A stretch of DNA of 64,000 nucleotides from Actinophytocola sp044466355 (GCF_044466355.1 NZ_JBITMQ010000009.1:1-64000); one strand, 5' to 3'; shown: positions 9,067-17,241, counted from the first letter of the stretch. Program-made: numbers and translations. Notes: a model not told the origin generated them from the sequence alone.

Positions 9067-9127
9067 GGCGAGTTCTCCACACAATTTCGGAGAGCACGCC
9101 GATTTTTTATTGTCCATCCGCTGTCAA
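9067..9127 (-). promoter_or_regulatory. helR promoter and leader with inverted repeat
   Basis: Reading towards helR, TTGACA (complement of 9122-9127) is a good -35 candidate, followed by an A-rich stretch (AATAAAAAAT) where a -10 would fall. Just downstream, GGCGTGCTCTCC and GGAGAACTCGCC (9067-9078 with 9089-9100) form an imperfect 12-bp inverted repeat (10 of 12 pairs). Rifamycin-responsive helR genes are known to carry a rifamycin-associated element, an inverted repeat at the promoter. Whether this repeat is that element cannot be settled by eye. Confidence 0.45.
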
Positions 9128-9160
9128 GTCGCACCTGTTTCGTGGTCTCTCCGAATGGTT

Positions 9161-9206
9161 CACGATGCGGCGGGTGGACAACTGCTCGCCCACCCGCCGT
9201 GTCGTG
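9161..9206. terminator. Terminator hairpin after the Ig-like secreted protein
   Basis: CACGA/TCGTG and CGGCGGGTG/CACCCGCCG pair around an 11-base loop, with a small internal bulge. It lies just past the stop of the gene ending at 9212 on the minus strand and before the helR promoter. Confidence 0.65.
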
Positions 9207-9211
9207 AAGCT

Positions 9212-10993
9212 CTACTCCACCAGGACGCTCACGGTGCGAGTGCCGGAAAATCCGCCGTTCGCGTAGTTGCCGTACGCGCTCACCGTGTGGCCACCGGGCT
9301 CGGTCAGTGTGATCGTTCCTACGACCGTGCCGTCCTCGCTGGGCACCACGGAGGTCCAGCCCCCGTCGTCGACGCGCCACGTGTAGGACACGACGTCAGT
9401 GCCCATCGCGTCGTCGGGTTCGATGATGACCGTGGCCGACCCGCCGACCGGCATCGTGCCTGGGCTCACCGAGACTCGTGGGCTCGCGTCGTTGATGTCG
9501 ACCGTCGAGTGGGCAACCACAGACCGCATGCCGTCGGCGACTGTCCACACCTGGAAGTCGTAGGCCGTCTGCCCGGACCTGGGCATCGTGATGTACACGG
9601 TGGCCGTGCCGTCCGGGCCGACATACACGCCGCGCTCCACCCCGCTCGGATCGCCTTCGAACGCGTAGACGAAGTACTCCGCGCCTTGCTGTCGCGCAGT
9701 CAGCGTCACCGGTACTCGCTCGCCGTAGTAGTACGGCCCGGCAAGCGACATCGTCGGCGCGTTGGTGGCCGCCCAGAACTGGTAGATCCGCGCGTCGGAC
9801 GCGTTCCCGGCGGCGTCGAGGCTGACCACGGTGAGACTCTCCTGCCCGTCGATGGTCGGCATCACGCTCACGGTCGCCGACCCGCCCGGCCGGTCGGCCG
9901 AGACGACGCCGCGGGAGATCCCGATGCCGTGCCACCGGAACGCGACGACGTCCGCGACCCCGTTCGCGGTGAACGTGAACGTGCCCGGGCCGGTCACCCC
10001 GGGCGGTCCGCTGTTCTCCACGAAGTGATCCGAGGTGACGGTCGGCGGAACCGAGGGCCTGGTCTGGTCGACGGTGAACTCACATGTACTCGACCACGCC
10101 GAGGTCGCACCGTCGCCGTCCACGGTACGGGCCCGCCACCCGTAGGTATGGCCTTCGGCGATCCGCGACAACGGGAACACGGCGTTGAACACGCCGCCGT
10201 AGACACCGGGCTCGGCGACGTACACGTCGGCCGGGTTCGCGGTGTCCCAGACCTCGACTCGGGTGGTGAGGCCGTCGTTGCCGTCCGGGTCACTCGCCAG
10301 GCCCCGGACCGTCAACCCGTCCTGGTCGGGTGCGACGCCCACGGCAGCGGCCTCGCACATGCGGTAGCCCACCGCGAGTTCCGTCGGCGGGTTCGGCGCG
10401 GTGTTGTGGCTCAACCGCAGGTACGGAGCGTTGGAGAAGGTGCGGCCGTACGCGACGTCGCCCTGGCGGGCTTCGCTGACCCGCAGCGCGAGCGTCATCG
10501 ACTCCCTGCCGTCGGCCACCGCGGCGGCGACGGTGGCGGCGACATCCCAGCCGAGTTGGCCGGTCGGGCAACCGAGCTGGTTCGGCGTGGCGAAGCGGGC
10601 GAGTTCGGCAGGCTGCTCGGCCCAGCTCGGCGCGGCCGCGGGCGCGGTCCGCCACAGCTCGACCGCGAGCCCGGCGCCGCAGTCAGCGGCGGCGACCTGT
10701 GGGGCGACGAACTCGGCGGTGACGATCTCAGCGCCGCGGAACGTGGTCAGATCGAAGGTGAAGTAGGACTTGGTCAGGTGGTGCTTGCCTTGACTGTCCC
10801 GGTACGCGCCGACGAGAGCGTCGCCGACGGTGATGGTGTCACCGACAGACGACGAGTCGATCGTGGCCCATGAGCCAGGCTGGATCGAGGTGTACGAGAC
10901 GGCCGCCGCCGGCACCGTGGTGGCAGCCATCCCACCGGCAACGAGACAGACGGCCAACGCGGCCCCCAGAGCCGCACGTAGTCGGAATCTCAA
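9212..10993 (-). CDS. Secreted DNRLRE/Ig-like repeat surface protein
   Basis: A 593-residue exported protein. A Sec signal covers about residues 1-33 (RLRAAL, then ALAVCLVAGG, ending AAAV). The first ~170 residues resemble the DNRLRE beta-sandwich domain found in actinomycete cell-surface proteins (YTSIQPGSWATIDSSSVGD, YFTFDLT, LRLSHNTAPN). It is followed by FnIII/Ig-like modules starting near NTAPNPPTEL and ending in TRTVSVLVE. No catalytic motif is seen. The TTG start is inferred from a very strong GGAGGAGG 6 bases upstream and a signal peptide beginning exactly there. A role in wall or matrix binding is likely but unproven. Confidence 0.75.
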   Translation of the reverse strand: MRFRLRAALGAALAVCLVAGGMAATTVPAAAVSYTSIQPGSWATIDSSSVGDTITVGDALVGAYRDSQGKHHLTKSYFTFDLTTFRGAEIVTAEFVAPQVAAADCGAGLAVELWRTAPAAAPSWAEQPAELARFATPNQLGCPTGQLGWDVAATVAAAVADGRESMTLALRVSEARQGDVAYGRTFSNAPYLRLSHNTAPNPPTELAVGYRMCEAAAVGVAPDQDGLTVRGLASDPDGNDGLTTRVEVWDTANPADVYVAEPGVYGGVFNAVFPLSRIAEGHTYGWRARTVDGDGATSAWSSTCEFTVDQTRPSVPPTVTSDHFVENSGPPGVTGPGTFTFTANGVADVVAFRWHGIGISRGVVSADRPGGSATVSVMPTIDGQESLTVVSLDAAGNASDARIYQFWAATNAPTMSLAGPYYYGERVPVTLTARQQGAEYFVYAFEGDPSGVERGVYVGPDGTATVYITMPRSGQTAYDFQVWTVADGMRSVVAHSTVDINDASPRVSVSPGTMPVGGSATVIIEPDDAMGTDVVSYTWRVDDGGWTSVVPSEDGTVVGTITLTEPGGHTVSAYGNYANGGFSGTRTVSVLVE

Positions 10994-11135
10994 GCGTCCT
11001 CCTCCGTGTGCGCACGCCGAACGTGGCGTGTCCACAAGACGTATCGATCAGCAGGGGAATTTCTTACAAACCTGCGGAGGGAGGACACGGGCCGATTCAC
11101 TCGCCTGTGTCGACGACGTGATTCGGCCGAGACTG

Positions 11136-11170
11136 CGGCGGCTGGGTGACTCTTGACCACCCAGCCGCCG
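11136..11170. terminator. Terminator hairpin after the sugar dehydrogenase
   Basis: CGGCGGCTGGGTG and CACCCAGCCGCCG form a perfect 13-bp stem with a 9-base loop. It begins 5 bases beyond the dehydrogenase stop. Confidence 0.8.
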
Positions 11171-11175
11171 TTGTT

Positions 11176-12372
11176 TCACGCCGGCGGCACGCGCTCGAAC
11201 CGAACCCGGCTCAGCCACCCCGGAAGGTCGCTGAGCACGTACAGCTCCCCGTGCACGTCGACGTCGATCGCGGTCGGCTGGATCGGGAAGTTGCCGATCA
11301 CCGCGGTGTCGTAGCCGCCCCGGGGCTTGGGCCGCACGGCGAACGCACGGGTCGAGCAGTAGTCGCCCGCGACGTAGGTCCCCCACGCCTCCGGGGTCCG
11401 CGAGCCTCGGTACACCACGCCGCCGGTCACCGAGCAGTTGTCGTTGTAGTGGTCGTACGCGAAGACCGGATCGGTGTACCGCACGCCGGGCCGGCACTGC
11501 TCCGGGTCGAACACCGGGGCGCCCTCCCGGCAGGACCAGCCGAGGTTCGCCCCACCCTGCCACGGCCGGATGTGGTTGATCTCCTCGACGAGCCCCTGCC
11601 CGACGTCCCCGATCCACAACGAGCCGTCGACCGGGTCGACGGTGAACCGCCACGGGTTGCGCAGGCCGTACAGCCAGATCTCCGGCCGCGCCCCCGGCAC
11701 GCCGACGAACGGGTTGCCGTACGGCACGCAGTAGGGCTTGGTGCCACACGTGCGGTTGACGTCGATCCGCACGATCTTGCCGAGCAGAGTGCCGAGGTCC
11801 TGGCCGGACTTGAAGGGGTCGTTCGCGTGCCCGCCGTCGCCGGTCGACCAGTAGAGGTAGCCGTCGCGACCGAACGCCACCTGCCCACCGTTGTGGTTGC
11901 CGTACTCGGCGTGCTCCTGGGTGAGCAGCACCTGCGCCTGGTCGGGAGCGCCCAGGGGCACACGCGCCAGGGTCAACGCGCCGGCGGGCAGGCTCGTGTA
12001 GGAGACGTAGAGGATCCCGGTCCACGCGAAGTTCGGCGCCGGCGTGATGCCGAGAAGACCGCGCTCGTTGTCCGAGGTGTCGATCCGGTCGGTCAGGTCG
12101 AGCACAGGTTCCGCCGCCAGCCCGGTGTCGGGGTGGTAGGCACGCACGGTCCCGTTCTTCTCCGCGATCAACATCCGGCCGTCCGGCAACCCGGTGAGGG
12201 CGATCGGCCGCCGCAGGCCGGACGCCACCTGCTCGGACACCACGGTCAACTCGGCAAGCGGCACGGACCGGTGCCGGGGTCTGTCGGCGGCCGCTGACGG
12301 CGCCAACAACGCGGACAGGGCAAGAACAAGCAAGCAGGCCAACACGGCCGGGCGACTACGCCGTCGCGACAT
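11176..12372 (-). CDS. Secreted PQQ-dependent sugar dehydrogenase (GDH/sorbosone family)
   Basis: A 398-residue exported beta-propeller enzyme of the soluble aldose dehydrogenase (Gdh/Yli) family, which oxidises sugars with PQQ. The signal peptide is residues 1-29 (SRRRSRPAVLACLLVLALS in part, cut near SAAADRP). Family marks include ERGLLGI, NHNGGQVAFGRDGYLYWSTGDGG, GKIVRIDVNR, LRNPWRF and WIGDVGQ. AGGAG precedes the ATG. Two CebR-like palindromes lie just upstream, suggesting induction by cello-oligosaccharides. Enzymes of this group can donate electrons to secreted copper monooxygenases, which is only an inference here. Substrate untested. Confidence 0.85.
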   Translation of the reverse strand: MSRRRSRPAVLACLLVLALSALLAPSAAADRPRHRSVPLAELTVVSEQVASGLRRPIALTGLPDGRMLIAEKNGTVRAYHPDTGLAAEPVLDLTDRIDTSDNERGLLGITPAPNFAWTGILYVSYTSLPAGALTLARVPLGAPDQAQVLLTQEHAEYGNHNGGQVAFGRDGYLYWSTGDGGHANDPFKSGQDLGTLLGKIVRIDVNRTCGTKPYCVPYGNPFVGVPGARPEIWLYGLRNPWRFTVDPVDGSLWIGDVGQGLVEEINHIRPWQGGANLGWSCREGAPVFDPEQCRPGVRYTDPVFAYDHYNDNCSVTGGVVYRGSRTPEAWGTYVAGDYCSTRAFAVRPKPRGGYDTAVIGNFPIQPTAIDVDVHGELYVLSDLPGWLSRVRFERVPPA

Positions 12373-12403
12373 TTTCGGCTCCTGGGGCAGGGTGGACAAC
12401 GTC

Positions 12404-12417
12404 TGGGAGCGCTCCCA
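12404..12417. promoter_or_regulatory. CebR-type operator 1
   Basis: TGGGAGCGCTCCCA is a perfect 14-bp palindrome 31 bp upstream of the dehydrogenase ATG. It is identical to the operator consensus of CebR, the LacI-family repressor of cellobiose and cellulose use in Streptomyces. The position suits repression of initiation. Confidence 0.75.
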
Positions 12418-12508
12418 ACCGTACCGCGATTGTCCGAACTCATCCAGCCCCAGGACGAGCACCCTGTTGCAGGACAAGGAGGAGATGATCAGGATTCGAA
12501 CCAGGAAA

Positions 12509-12522
12509 CGGGAGCGCTCCAA
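12509..12522. promoter_or_regulatory. CebR-type operator 2 (imperfect)
   Basis: CGGGAGCGCTCCAA keeps the ten-base palindromic core GGAGCGCTCC but departs from the CebR consensus at both ends. Centre-to-centre distance to operator 1 is 105 bp, exactly ten helical turns, suited to looping by a tetrameric LacI-family repressor. Confidence 0.55.
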
Positions 12523-12630
12523 TCACGCCTGAGAGCGAGCGGACGGCGCCCTGGGTCGCGACCATTGGACCGGACATGACAACAACTGGCCAATGGCTAA
12601 CGTGACGGCTCGGCGTGGCGAGTCACCAGC

Positions 12631-13026
12631 ATGAAGCGCGCATTGCTCGCCGCTGTTCTCCTCGCCGCACTGACCGCGTGCGCCGACACCGACTCCGGCA
12701 CCAACCCGAGCCCCCCACCCGAACCCGAACCCACCACGACGACCACGCCAGCACCCACCACGACCACCACAACGACGACGACAACCACCACCCCGCCGCC
12801 CCCGCCGCCGACCGAACCCGTCGTGCCCGTCCAGCCGCCAGCACCGAAACCTCCACCGGTACAACCCCCGCCTGTCGAGCCGCCACCAGCGGAACCCGCC
12901 GACGTCTACTACAAGAACTGCGACGCAGCCCGAGCGGCTGGCGCAGCGCCCCTCCACCGCGGAGAGCCTGGCTACCGCGCCGGCCTTGACCGAGACGGCG
13001 ACGGCACTGCCTGCGATGTGTCATAG
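12631..13026 (+). CDS. Lipoprotein with C-terminal Excalibur domain
   Basis: A 131-residue secreted lipoprotein. The signal ends in the lipobox LTAC, so lipidation is predicted at about Cys 17. A long low-complexity linker follows, first poly-Thr (about 35-55), then Pro-rich. The last ~40 residues are an Excalibur calcium-binding domain (YYKNCDAARAAG, then GLDRDGDGTACD). The domain is found on actinomycete surface proteins and nucleases, but no nuclease domain is present. The gene stands alone at the edge of the variable island. Confidence 0.88.
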   Translation: MKRALLAAVLLAALTACADTDSGTNPSPPPEPEPTTTTTPAPTTTTTTTTTTTTPPPPPPTEPVVPVQPPAPKPPPVQPPPVEPPPAEPADVYYKNCDAARAAGAAPLHRGEPGYRAGLDRDGDGTACDVS

Positions 13027-13095
13027 GGGACACGATCACGTGCTGGTCACGCGGCATCTCGGCCAGCAGACGCGGCGGGTCGGCTGCCGAGACCT

Positions 13096-13806
13096 TCACC
13101 TTCTGTCCGCCACCACCGCGTCCGGTTTGGGAAGTGCATGATCTTTCGCCAGCATCTCCGGGTTGGCGGCTAACGCGACCGCGCCCAGAGCACGCTGCGC
13201 AGGACCGCAGCGACCGTTGGTCCTCGCCGGTCTCATCTCCTCCAACTTGGCGGAGGCCTGCGCCGCAAGCGTCTCAAGCGGCTCGCCGAGCAGCACTGTC
13301 CAGTTGGTCCCTGAATGTTCAGCGGTCTTCCAAAACATTGGGTTTCGGAACGTGAACTCAAGCGTCGCGGCCAGCGCGTTCTCCCACCCGGAGTCACGCT
13401 GGCCGAGAACAACGACCGCTTGAGACGCTGCAACACGAGCGCGTTCCCTTTGGGCTGACCGGCATGGCGTTGTCACGCAAGGTGTCGATCACGTAACGCA
13501 GTCCGTGTGGCCCGGTAGCGATTGTGACAGCGCCCTCGATTGTGAGGGCTGCGATCAGCCGGGTTGCCTCCCAACCAAAGCGGCTGGTGCTCGTCGGCGA
13601 ACCCTCGTAATGGGTATGCCATGTGGTGTCAGTCTCGCCTAGCCACAAGCTGCGGGATCTGTGTGCGACCCGACCCTCCTGGTCGAAGCGATCGATGATC
13701 GAGATAGCCGCCTGCCTGCCCGGCAACGTCGGCCACATCCCAATGCCACGGCCAGCCTGGCCAACTCTGCCTGTGTTCGTCGGTCTGTTGGGTTCGTGAC
13801 GGCCAT
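13096..13806 (-). pseudogene. Frame-disrupted hypothetical gene
   Basis: Three collinear frames read as one protein. MAVTNPTDRRTQAELARL (from the ATG at 13806, with GGGAG upstream) runs out near 13740. MWPTLPGRQAAISIIDRF continues in a second frame to about 13480 (DTLRDNAMP). ERARVAASQAVVVLGQRD carries on in a third frame to the stop at 13096. The composition is protein-like throughout and no family is recognised. At least two frameshifts, or sequencing errors, are needed. It may once have encoded ~235 residues. It sits in the variable island beside tRNA-Ser. Confidence 0.45.
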
Positions 13807-14243
13807 CCGGTCTGACTCCCGCCGCGTAGTCCCGGTAGACCGCATCCTCCGCACGCAGCAAGTGCGCGGGCACAAGCCCCCAGTCCAGCTCCAGTTGCCA
13901 GCGACGCCCACGGCGCAGCGAGCTGCATAGCTCACTGCTGCGACCTATGCAAGTAGACACGCCGAACGTGTGCACCCCCTGTGCACGTTCTAACGAGTGA
14001 AATCGGCGAAGTGCGCACACTTCTGCCGGATGAGTTTCCCCCCCTTGACGCATGTCAAGACCGTTCGTCGCGCTAGACGGACCAGTTGTCGATGTGGTCG
14101 TTATACGCGCGATGTGCACATGATCGTCGTGTCATAGTTACATCAACGACAGATCATCTGTCTCTGGGGTGGCTGGCTCCCTGTTGCGAGCAGGGAGCCA
14201 GCGCACAAGCCCCTCGGCATGCCAGTTGCGACGAGGAGCCACT
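13807..14243. other. Palindrome-rich intergenic region
   Basis: There is no gene in these ~440 bp. It holds several dyads: GAACGTG...CACGTTC (13964-13990, with inner GTGCAC words), GAAGTGCGCACACTTC (14008-14023), ATGTGCACAT (14112-14121) and a perfect 12-bp hairpin (14172-14202). It separates a decayed gene from a divergent orphan gene. The dyads could be operators for the orphan genes nearby. No iteron array or replication gene is seen. Confidence 0.5.
14172..14202 (+). promoter_or_regulatory. Perfect 12-bp hairpin in the leader of the 14244 gene
   Basis: GCTGGCTCCCTG and CAGGGAGCCAGC enclose a 7-base loop 41 bases before the ATG at 14244. There is no T run, so a leader structure or protein site is as likely as a terminator. 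Confidence 0.5.
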
Positions 14244-14747
14244 ATGAGCATAGAGACTGCAGACAGACGTCTGGGGCATGAGCCAGCTGACTGGCAACAG
14301 ACCATCTGCGACCTCCGCCGACCAGTGATCTTTCACGAGTGGGGCAAAGTGAGCGCCCTGCGTGCGGAGCGCAGGTTCGACCGCCTGACGGTCTACCTCA
14401 CGGATTACGACCTCGACTACGACGACACCCCTGATCCATCCCTTTGGCCACAGCGGAAGCGTCTGGTTGTCGCCAGCGCCGCGTGTGCGGCACTGCTTTC
14501 GTCACCTCAAGCGGCATGTGCCGTGGGTCTGCTTGGCGGCATAGCACTCCTCTTATGGATGGTCCGCGAGTGGGCCAAATGGTACGAGGGCGTACGTGCC
14601 AATCACACCCGCCGGCGACGAGGGCGGCACAGAACTCCACGTCGGACACTGCTCTCGATCGTGGCGGGAACGCCTGGCCCTCTTGGTGTTGAGGAAGTTC
14701 TCACCGTGGCTCGCGTTCACCAACGACTGACCAACAGTCACTGCTGA
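14244..14747 (+). CDS. Orphan membrane-associated hypothetical protein
   Basis: A 167-residue protein with no recognised family. The first 70 residues are soluble, mixed charge and Asp/Tyr-rich (LTDYDLDYDDTPD). A hydrophobic stretch at about residues 77-105 (ASAACAALLSSPQAACAVG, then LLGGIALLLWMV) suggests one or two membrane helices. A basic segment follows (RRRRGRHRTPRRT). GAGGAG lies 6 bases before the ATG. Codon use is less GC-biased than in flanking housekeeping genes, in keeping with acquired DNA. Confidence 0.6.
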   Translation: MSIETADRRLGHEPADWQQTICDLRRPVIFHEWGKVSALRAERRFDRLTVYLTDYDLDYDDTPDPSLWPQRKRLVVASAACAALLSSPQAACAVGLLGGIALLLWMVREWAKWYEGVRANHTRRRRGRHRTPRRTLLSIVAGTPGPLGVEEVLTVARVHQRLTNSHC

Positions 14748-14778
14748 ACGGCGAGGAGACGGGGCAAGCGTGAGATCT

Positions 14779-15063
14779 CTATATCAAGACGATGCGCTCA
14801 GTCGTGTCGCCACGACGGATGAGCAAGTCGTCGCCGTTGACCTGGGTGGTCTCGTACACCAGGTCGCCATAGCCGATAAGGCGACGAAGAGCCTCGGTCA
14901 CTGTGACACCTTCACGCTCAACCAGGCGGTCCAGCGCCGCCTGAGTTGCGGGGGTGACGTTCACACTGAGGCGACCTGGCTTGGATCGGTGACTATCGTT
15001 CGACTCCCTCGGCGGCGGGGCTGTACCGCGAGTGCCGGTCGGACGGTCAACCGAGGCTTCCAT
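14779..15063 (-). CDS. Small ribbon-helix-helix-like protein
   Basis: A 94-residue protein. After a polar N-terminus, RLSVNVTPATQAALDRLVER and the following GVTVTEALRRLIGYGDLV match the beta-helix-helix pattern of the Arc/CopG ribbon-helix-helix fold, used in small DNA-binding repressors and antitoxins. The last 25 residues form a short beta hairpin (DDLLIRRGDTTERIVLI). AGAGGAA precedes the ATG at 15063. No adjacent toxin is recognised, so a regulator of the neighbouring orphan genes is equally possible. Confidence 0.65.
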   Translation of the reverse strand: MEASVDRPTGTRGTAPPPRESNDSHRSKPGRLSVNVTPATQAALDRLVEREGVTVTEALRRLIGYGDLVYETTQVNGDDLLIRRGDTTERIVLI

Positions 15064-15432
15064 GCCGCATTCCTCTCGCCGCGTGACGCCGATCCGACCT
15101 ACCTCCGAGCGGTGGCCTGACCATTGCGACGTCAGAGTGATCTTGTTACCCGTACAGTGTGGCACGAAACAGGCCAGGATGCGTGTGACATACGCCTATC
15201 GATACCAAATCGAGTGACGTTCAGGATGATGCACCACGCATAATGTGCGGCTCCTCTGCTGCCGACCGTCGACGCGTCACCTGAGTAGCCCAACGTGCAC
15301 GAGAGTGTGACCCTACTGATGGCACACACGTCGTAGTCAACTGCTTGGCCCAGTAGCGGCACCCGAAGCTGGGACAACTTCGTATCCAAGGACTGGCGGA
15401 GTACCAGTCATCCCCGAGAGGGAAGCCCGACC
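15064..15432. other. Intergenic region without recognised genes
   Basis: These ~370 bp separate the divergent ribbon-helix-helix gene and the small membrane protein. They must hold both promoters. No long dyad, RNA gene or coding signal was seen, and base composition is less GC-rich than the rest. Confidence 0.5.
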
Positions 15433-15783
15433 GTGACGTTGCCCGAGAAGACGAACCAATCAGTAGCACGGAAGCGGAGGTCCGCGCAGCCGCCCGAGTC
15501 AAGACCGGGCACACGGAACCCACAAGTCCCGCATGAGATCGAAGAGCGCGAGGTGCCATCTGATCAACCGCTCTACCGCGTGGTTCCTGACCAGCGGTTG
15601 CAGCGTGATGCCCTCTTGTGGGTGAGCTTGGCGCTGATCGCCAGCTTGGCGGCTGTGTGCGTGGTTGCCATCGCTACTGGTTCAGTTCCGACGGCGCTGA
15701 TCTCGGCGACAGGCATCCTGGCAGCTGCCCTCCTGCTGATTGTGCGATACGTCTACCCGCGTCGGGGCACCTTCGACCGCTGA
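15433..15783 (+). CDS. Small hypothetical membrane protein
   Basis: A 116-residue protein starting at GTG. The first ~60 residues are polar and basic. Two hydrophobic helices follow at about 62-84 (ALLWVSLALIASLAAVCVV) and 88-105 (TALISATGILAAALLLIV), ending with YVYPRRGTFDR. It resembles small two-helix proteins common in actinomycetes, but no family or function can be named. It is an isolated gene in the variable island. Confidence 0.6.
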   Translation: MTLPEKTNQSVARKRRSAQPPESRPGTRNPQVPHEIEEREVPSDQPLYRVVPDQRLQRDALLWVSLALIASLAAVCVVAIATGSVPTALISATGILAAALLLIVRYVYPRRGTFDR

Positions 15784-15928
15784 GATCTTGGTGCCCCCGG
15801 ACCGCCGTCGGGACAAGCGATGAAGTCGCCTTGGCGGCAGCAGTGTCTCCACGGCGAACGCCTTCTGCCGGTTGCGCTCTGAGAGCACCCGTACCACCAC
15901 TATGGAAGATGACAGTCGATCAGATCTG

Positions 15929-16506
15929 CTAGGCGGGATGTTCGCGTACAGCTCGCGCAGCTGCTTCAGCGCCGGGCCACGAGTGGTTGTCCACGGACGC
16001 CACCGAGGCGGATGCCACTCGCCGCGTTGGTCGCGAAGGCCCTTCAGGGTGAGCGGTTCGGAGTGAATCGGCTCGTCGAGTGCGTGGTTCGGCAGCGTCA
16101 TCGCGATGCCGCCGATCAACCATTCCGAGCGCGACCACACAATGCTTCCTTTGCGCACAAATCCGACGTTCGACGTGGCGATTTCGGAAATGGTGCCATC
16201 CTCGTTCAGGAACAGGACGCCGTTGAATCCATCGCGTTGTGCGGTTCACCTGCACCGGAGCGCGCCGAACAGGCCGATGTGCTTCACGGCGGTGATCTCT
16301 CGACGGTACGCCGCGGCCTGTAGGCGGGAGTGGACCGGGTCGCTCGTCGAGGCCGCCCGTGTCGTCACCAGGACGTGTGCGGAGTGGCTCGTGCCAAGGT
16401 CCAGGCCGGGGTCGTAGACCGTCACGCGGGCGACGGTGCGCGGGTCCTGGTCGACGAGCATTTGGCGCACGGGTCTGACAACCCGGCAGTCGGGACGGAG
16501 CAACTG
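15929..16506 (-). pseudogene. Decayed class IV aminotransferase-like gene
   Basis: The family pattern is clear: VARVTVYDPGLDLG, HVLVTTR, VKHIGLFGALR, then an in-frame TGA at 16246-16248, then GFNGVLFLNEDGTISEI and SNVGFV, IVWSRSEWLIGGIAMTL. Functional relatives read FLDADGRxSExATWNIGF and VLPGVTMxLL at these points. After about 16070 the C-terminal pieces (VASVDNHSWPGAEA and KQLRELYANIPP) occupy different frames, and the N-terminal ~50 residues are not recognisable. One nonsense codon, frameshifts and a lost N-terminus make this a pseudogene of the branched-chain-aminotransferase-like (D-amino acid/ADC lyase) fold. It lies just 3' of tRNA-Ser. Confidence 0.75.
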
Positions 16507-16666
16507 ATAACGCCTCGTTGGGTCACTCCACGCACACCTCTTAAGCAAGGAAGCCTGAGCCGACGCGACCACAGGCAGCATGCCGGATGAGACTGCAAAT
16601 GAGACGGGTGCCGCACGACGATGTTGCAGTTCGCCGCACTTCACCCAGTTCCCGCCGGTCAGAGAG

Positions 16667-16751
16667 CGGAGGCGGAGGGATTTGAACCCCCGGTCCCGTG
16701 AAGGACTCCTGTTTTCAAGACAGGTGCATTCGGCCGCTCTGCCACGCCTCC
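16667..16751 (-). tRNA. tRNA-Ser (anticodon TGA)
   Basis: A class II tRNA on the minus strand. The acceptor GGAGGCG pairs with CGCCTCC, the anticodon stem CCTGT/ACAGG encloses CTTGAAA (anticodon TGA), the long variable arm is AGTCCTTCACGGGACC, and the T arm contains GGTTCAAATCC. The discriminator is G and no CCA is encoded. Its 3' end faces the decayed island at 12.6-16.6 kb. No repeat of the 3' end was found at the far side. Confidence 0.95.
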
Positions 16752-17241
16752 CTGCTTGCAGGGTAGCGGGCCCGTCGGGGACGGTTTCCGGGGCTTCCGG
16801 GGCTCGCGGGTGGTCACTGTCTGTTTCGGACAGTGACGATCAGTTTCACCAGTTCAGGACCCCTGCCTGGGGTTGTGACACGGGACACACGGGTGCATGC
16901 TGGAGGTACGACCGGCCGAGCATGGGCCCGTCGGGAAAGGGCAGGTGGTGCCATGGCAATGTCTGGTGACAGGCGTGGTGGGCCGCAGCTCGCTGTGACC
17001 CCGCGGGTGAGCTGACAGGCATCGGCTCGGTCGCGATTGCGGAGCAGCGCCAGAGTTCGGGCGCTCGAGTGCGCACAACGCACCTCCCGCGCGCCTCGAC
17101 GTTGTTGATCCCACCGTCTGGGCAGCATTCCGGCGCTGTCCGGTGTGGATCCACGCCAGTCTGGACGCGAGTGGGCCACCACAGAACTTCGACAAGCCTG
17201 GGTGCGGTCGCCGGATGAGCGCCGCGCCCAGGTGCTCGAAA
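16752..17241. other. Intergenic region upstream of tRNA-Ser
   Basis: About 490 bp without a convincing gene. It must contain the tRNA-Ser promoter. An 8-bp dyad, TCACTGTC/GACAGTGA (16814-16836), lies ~60 bp upstream of the tRNA. Short open frames here have poor third-position GC bias and no family likeness. Confidence 0.5.

Noticed and set aside
12700..12800. Microsatellite-like ACC/ACG run
   Set aside because: It encodes the poly-Thr linker of the Excalibur lipoprotein and needs no other explanation.
12600..16751. Integrated plasmid (AICE) or prophage at tRNA-Ser
   Set aside because: No integrase, excisionase, replication, transfer or phage structural gene was found, and no duplicate of the tRNA 3' end was spotted.
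16833..17015. Possible 60-residue protein upstream of tRNA-Ser
   Set aside because: No ribosome site, weak codon bias and no recognisable motif.
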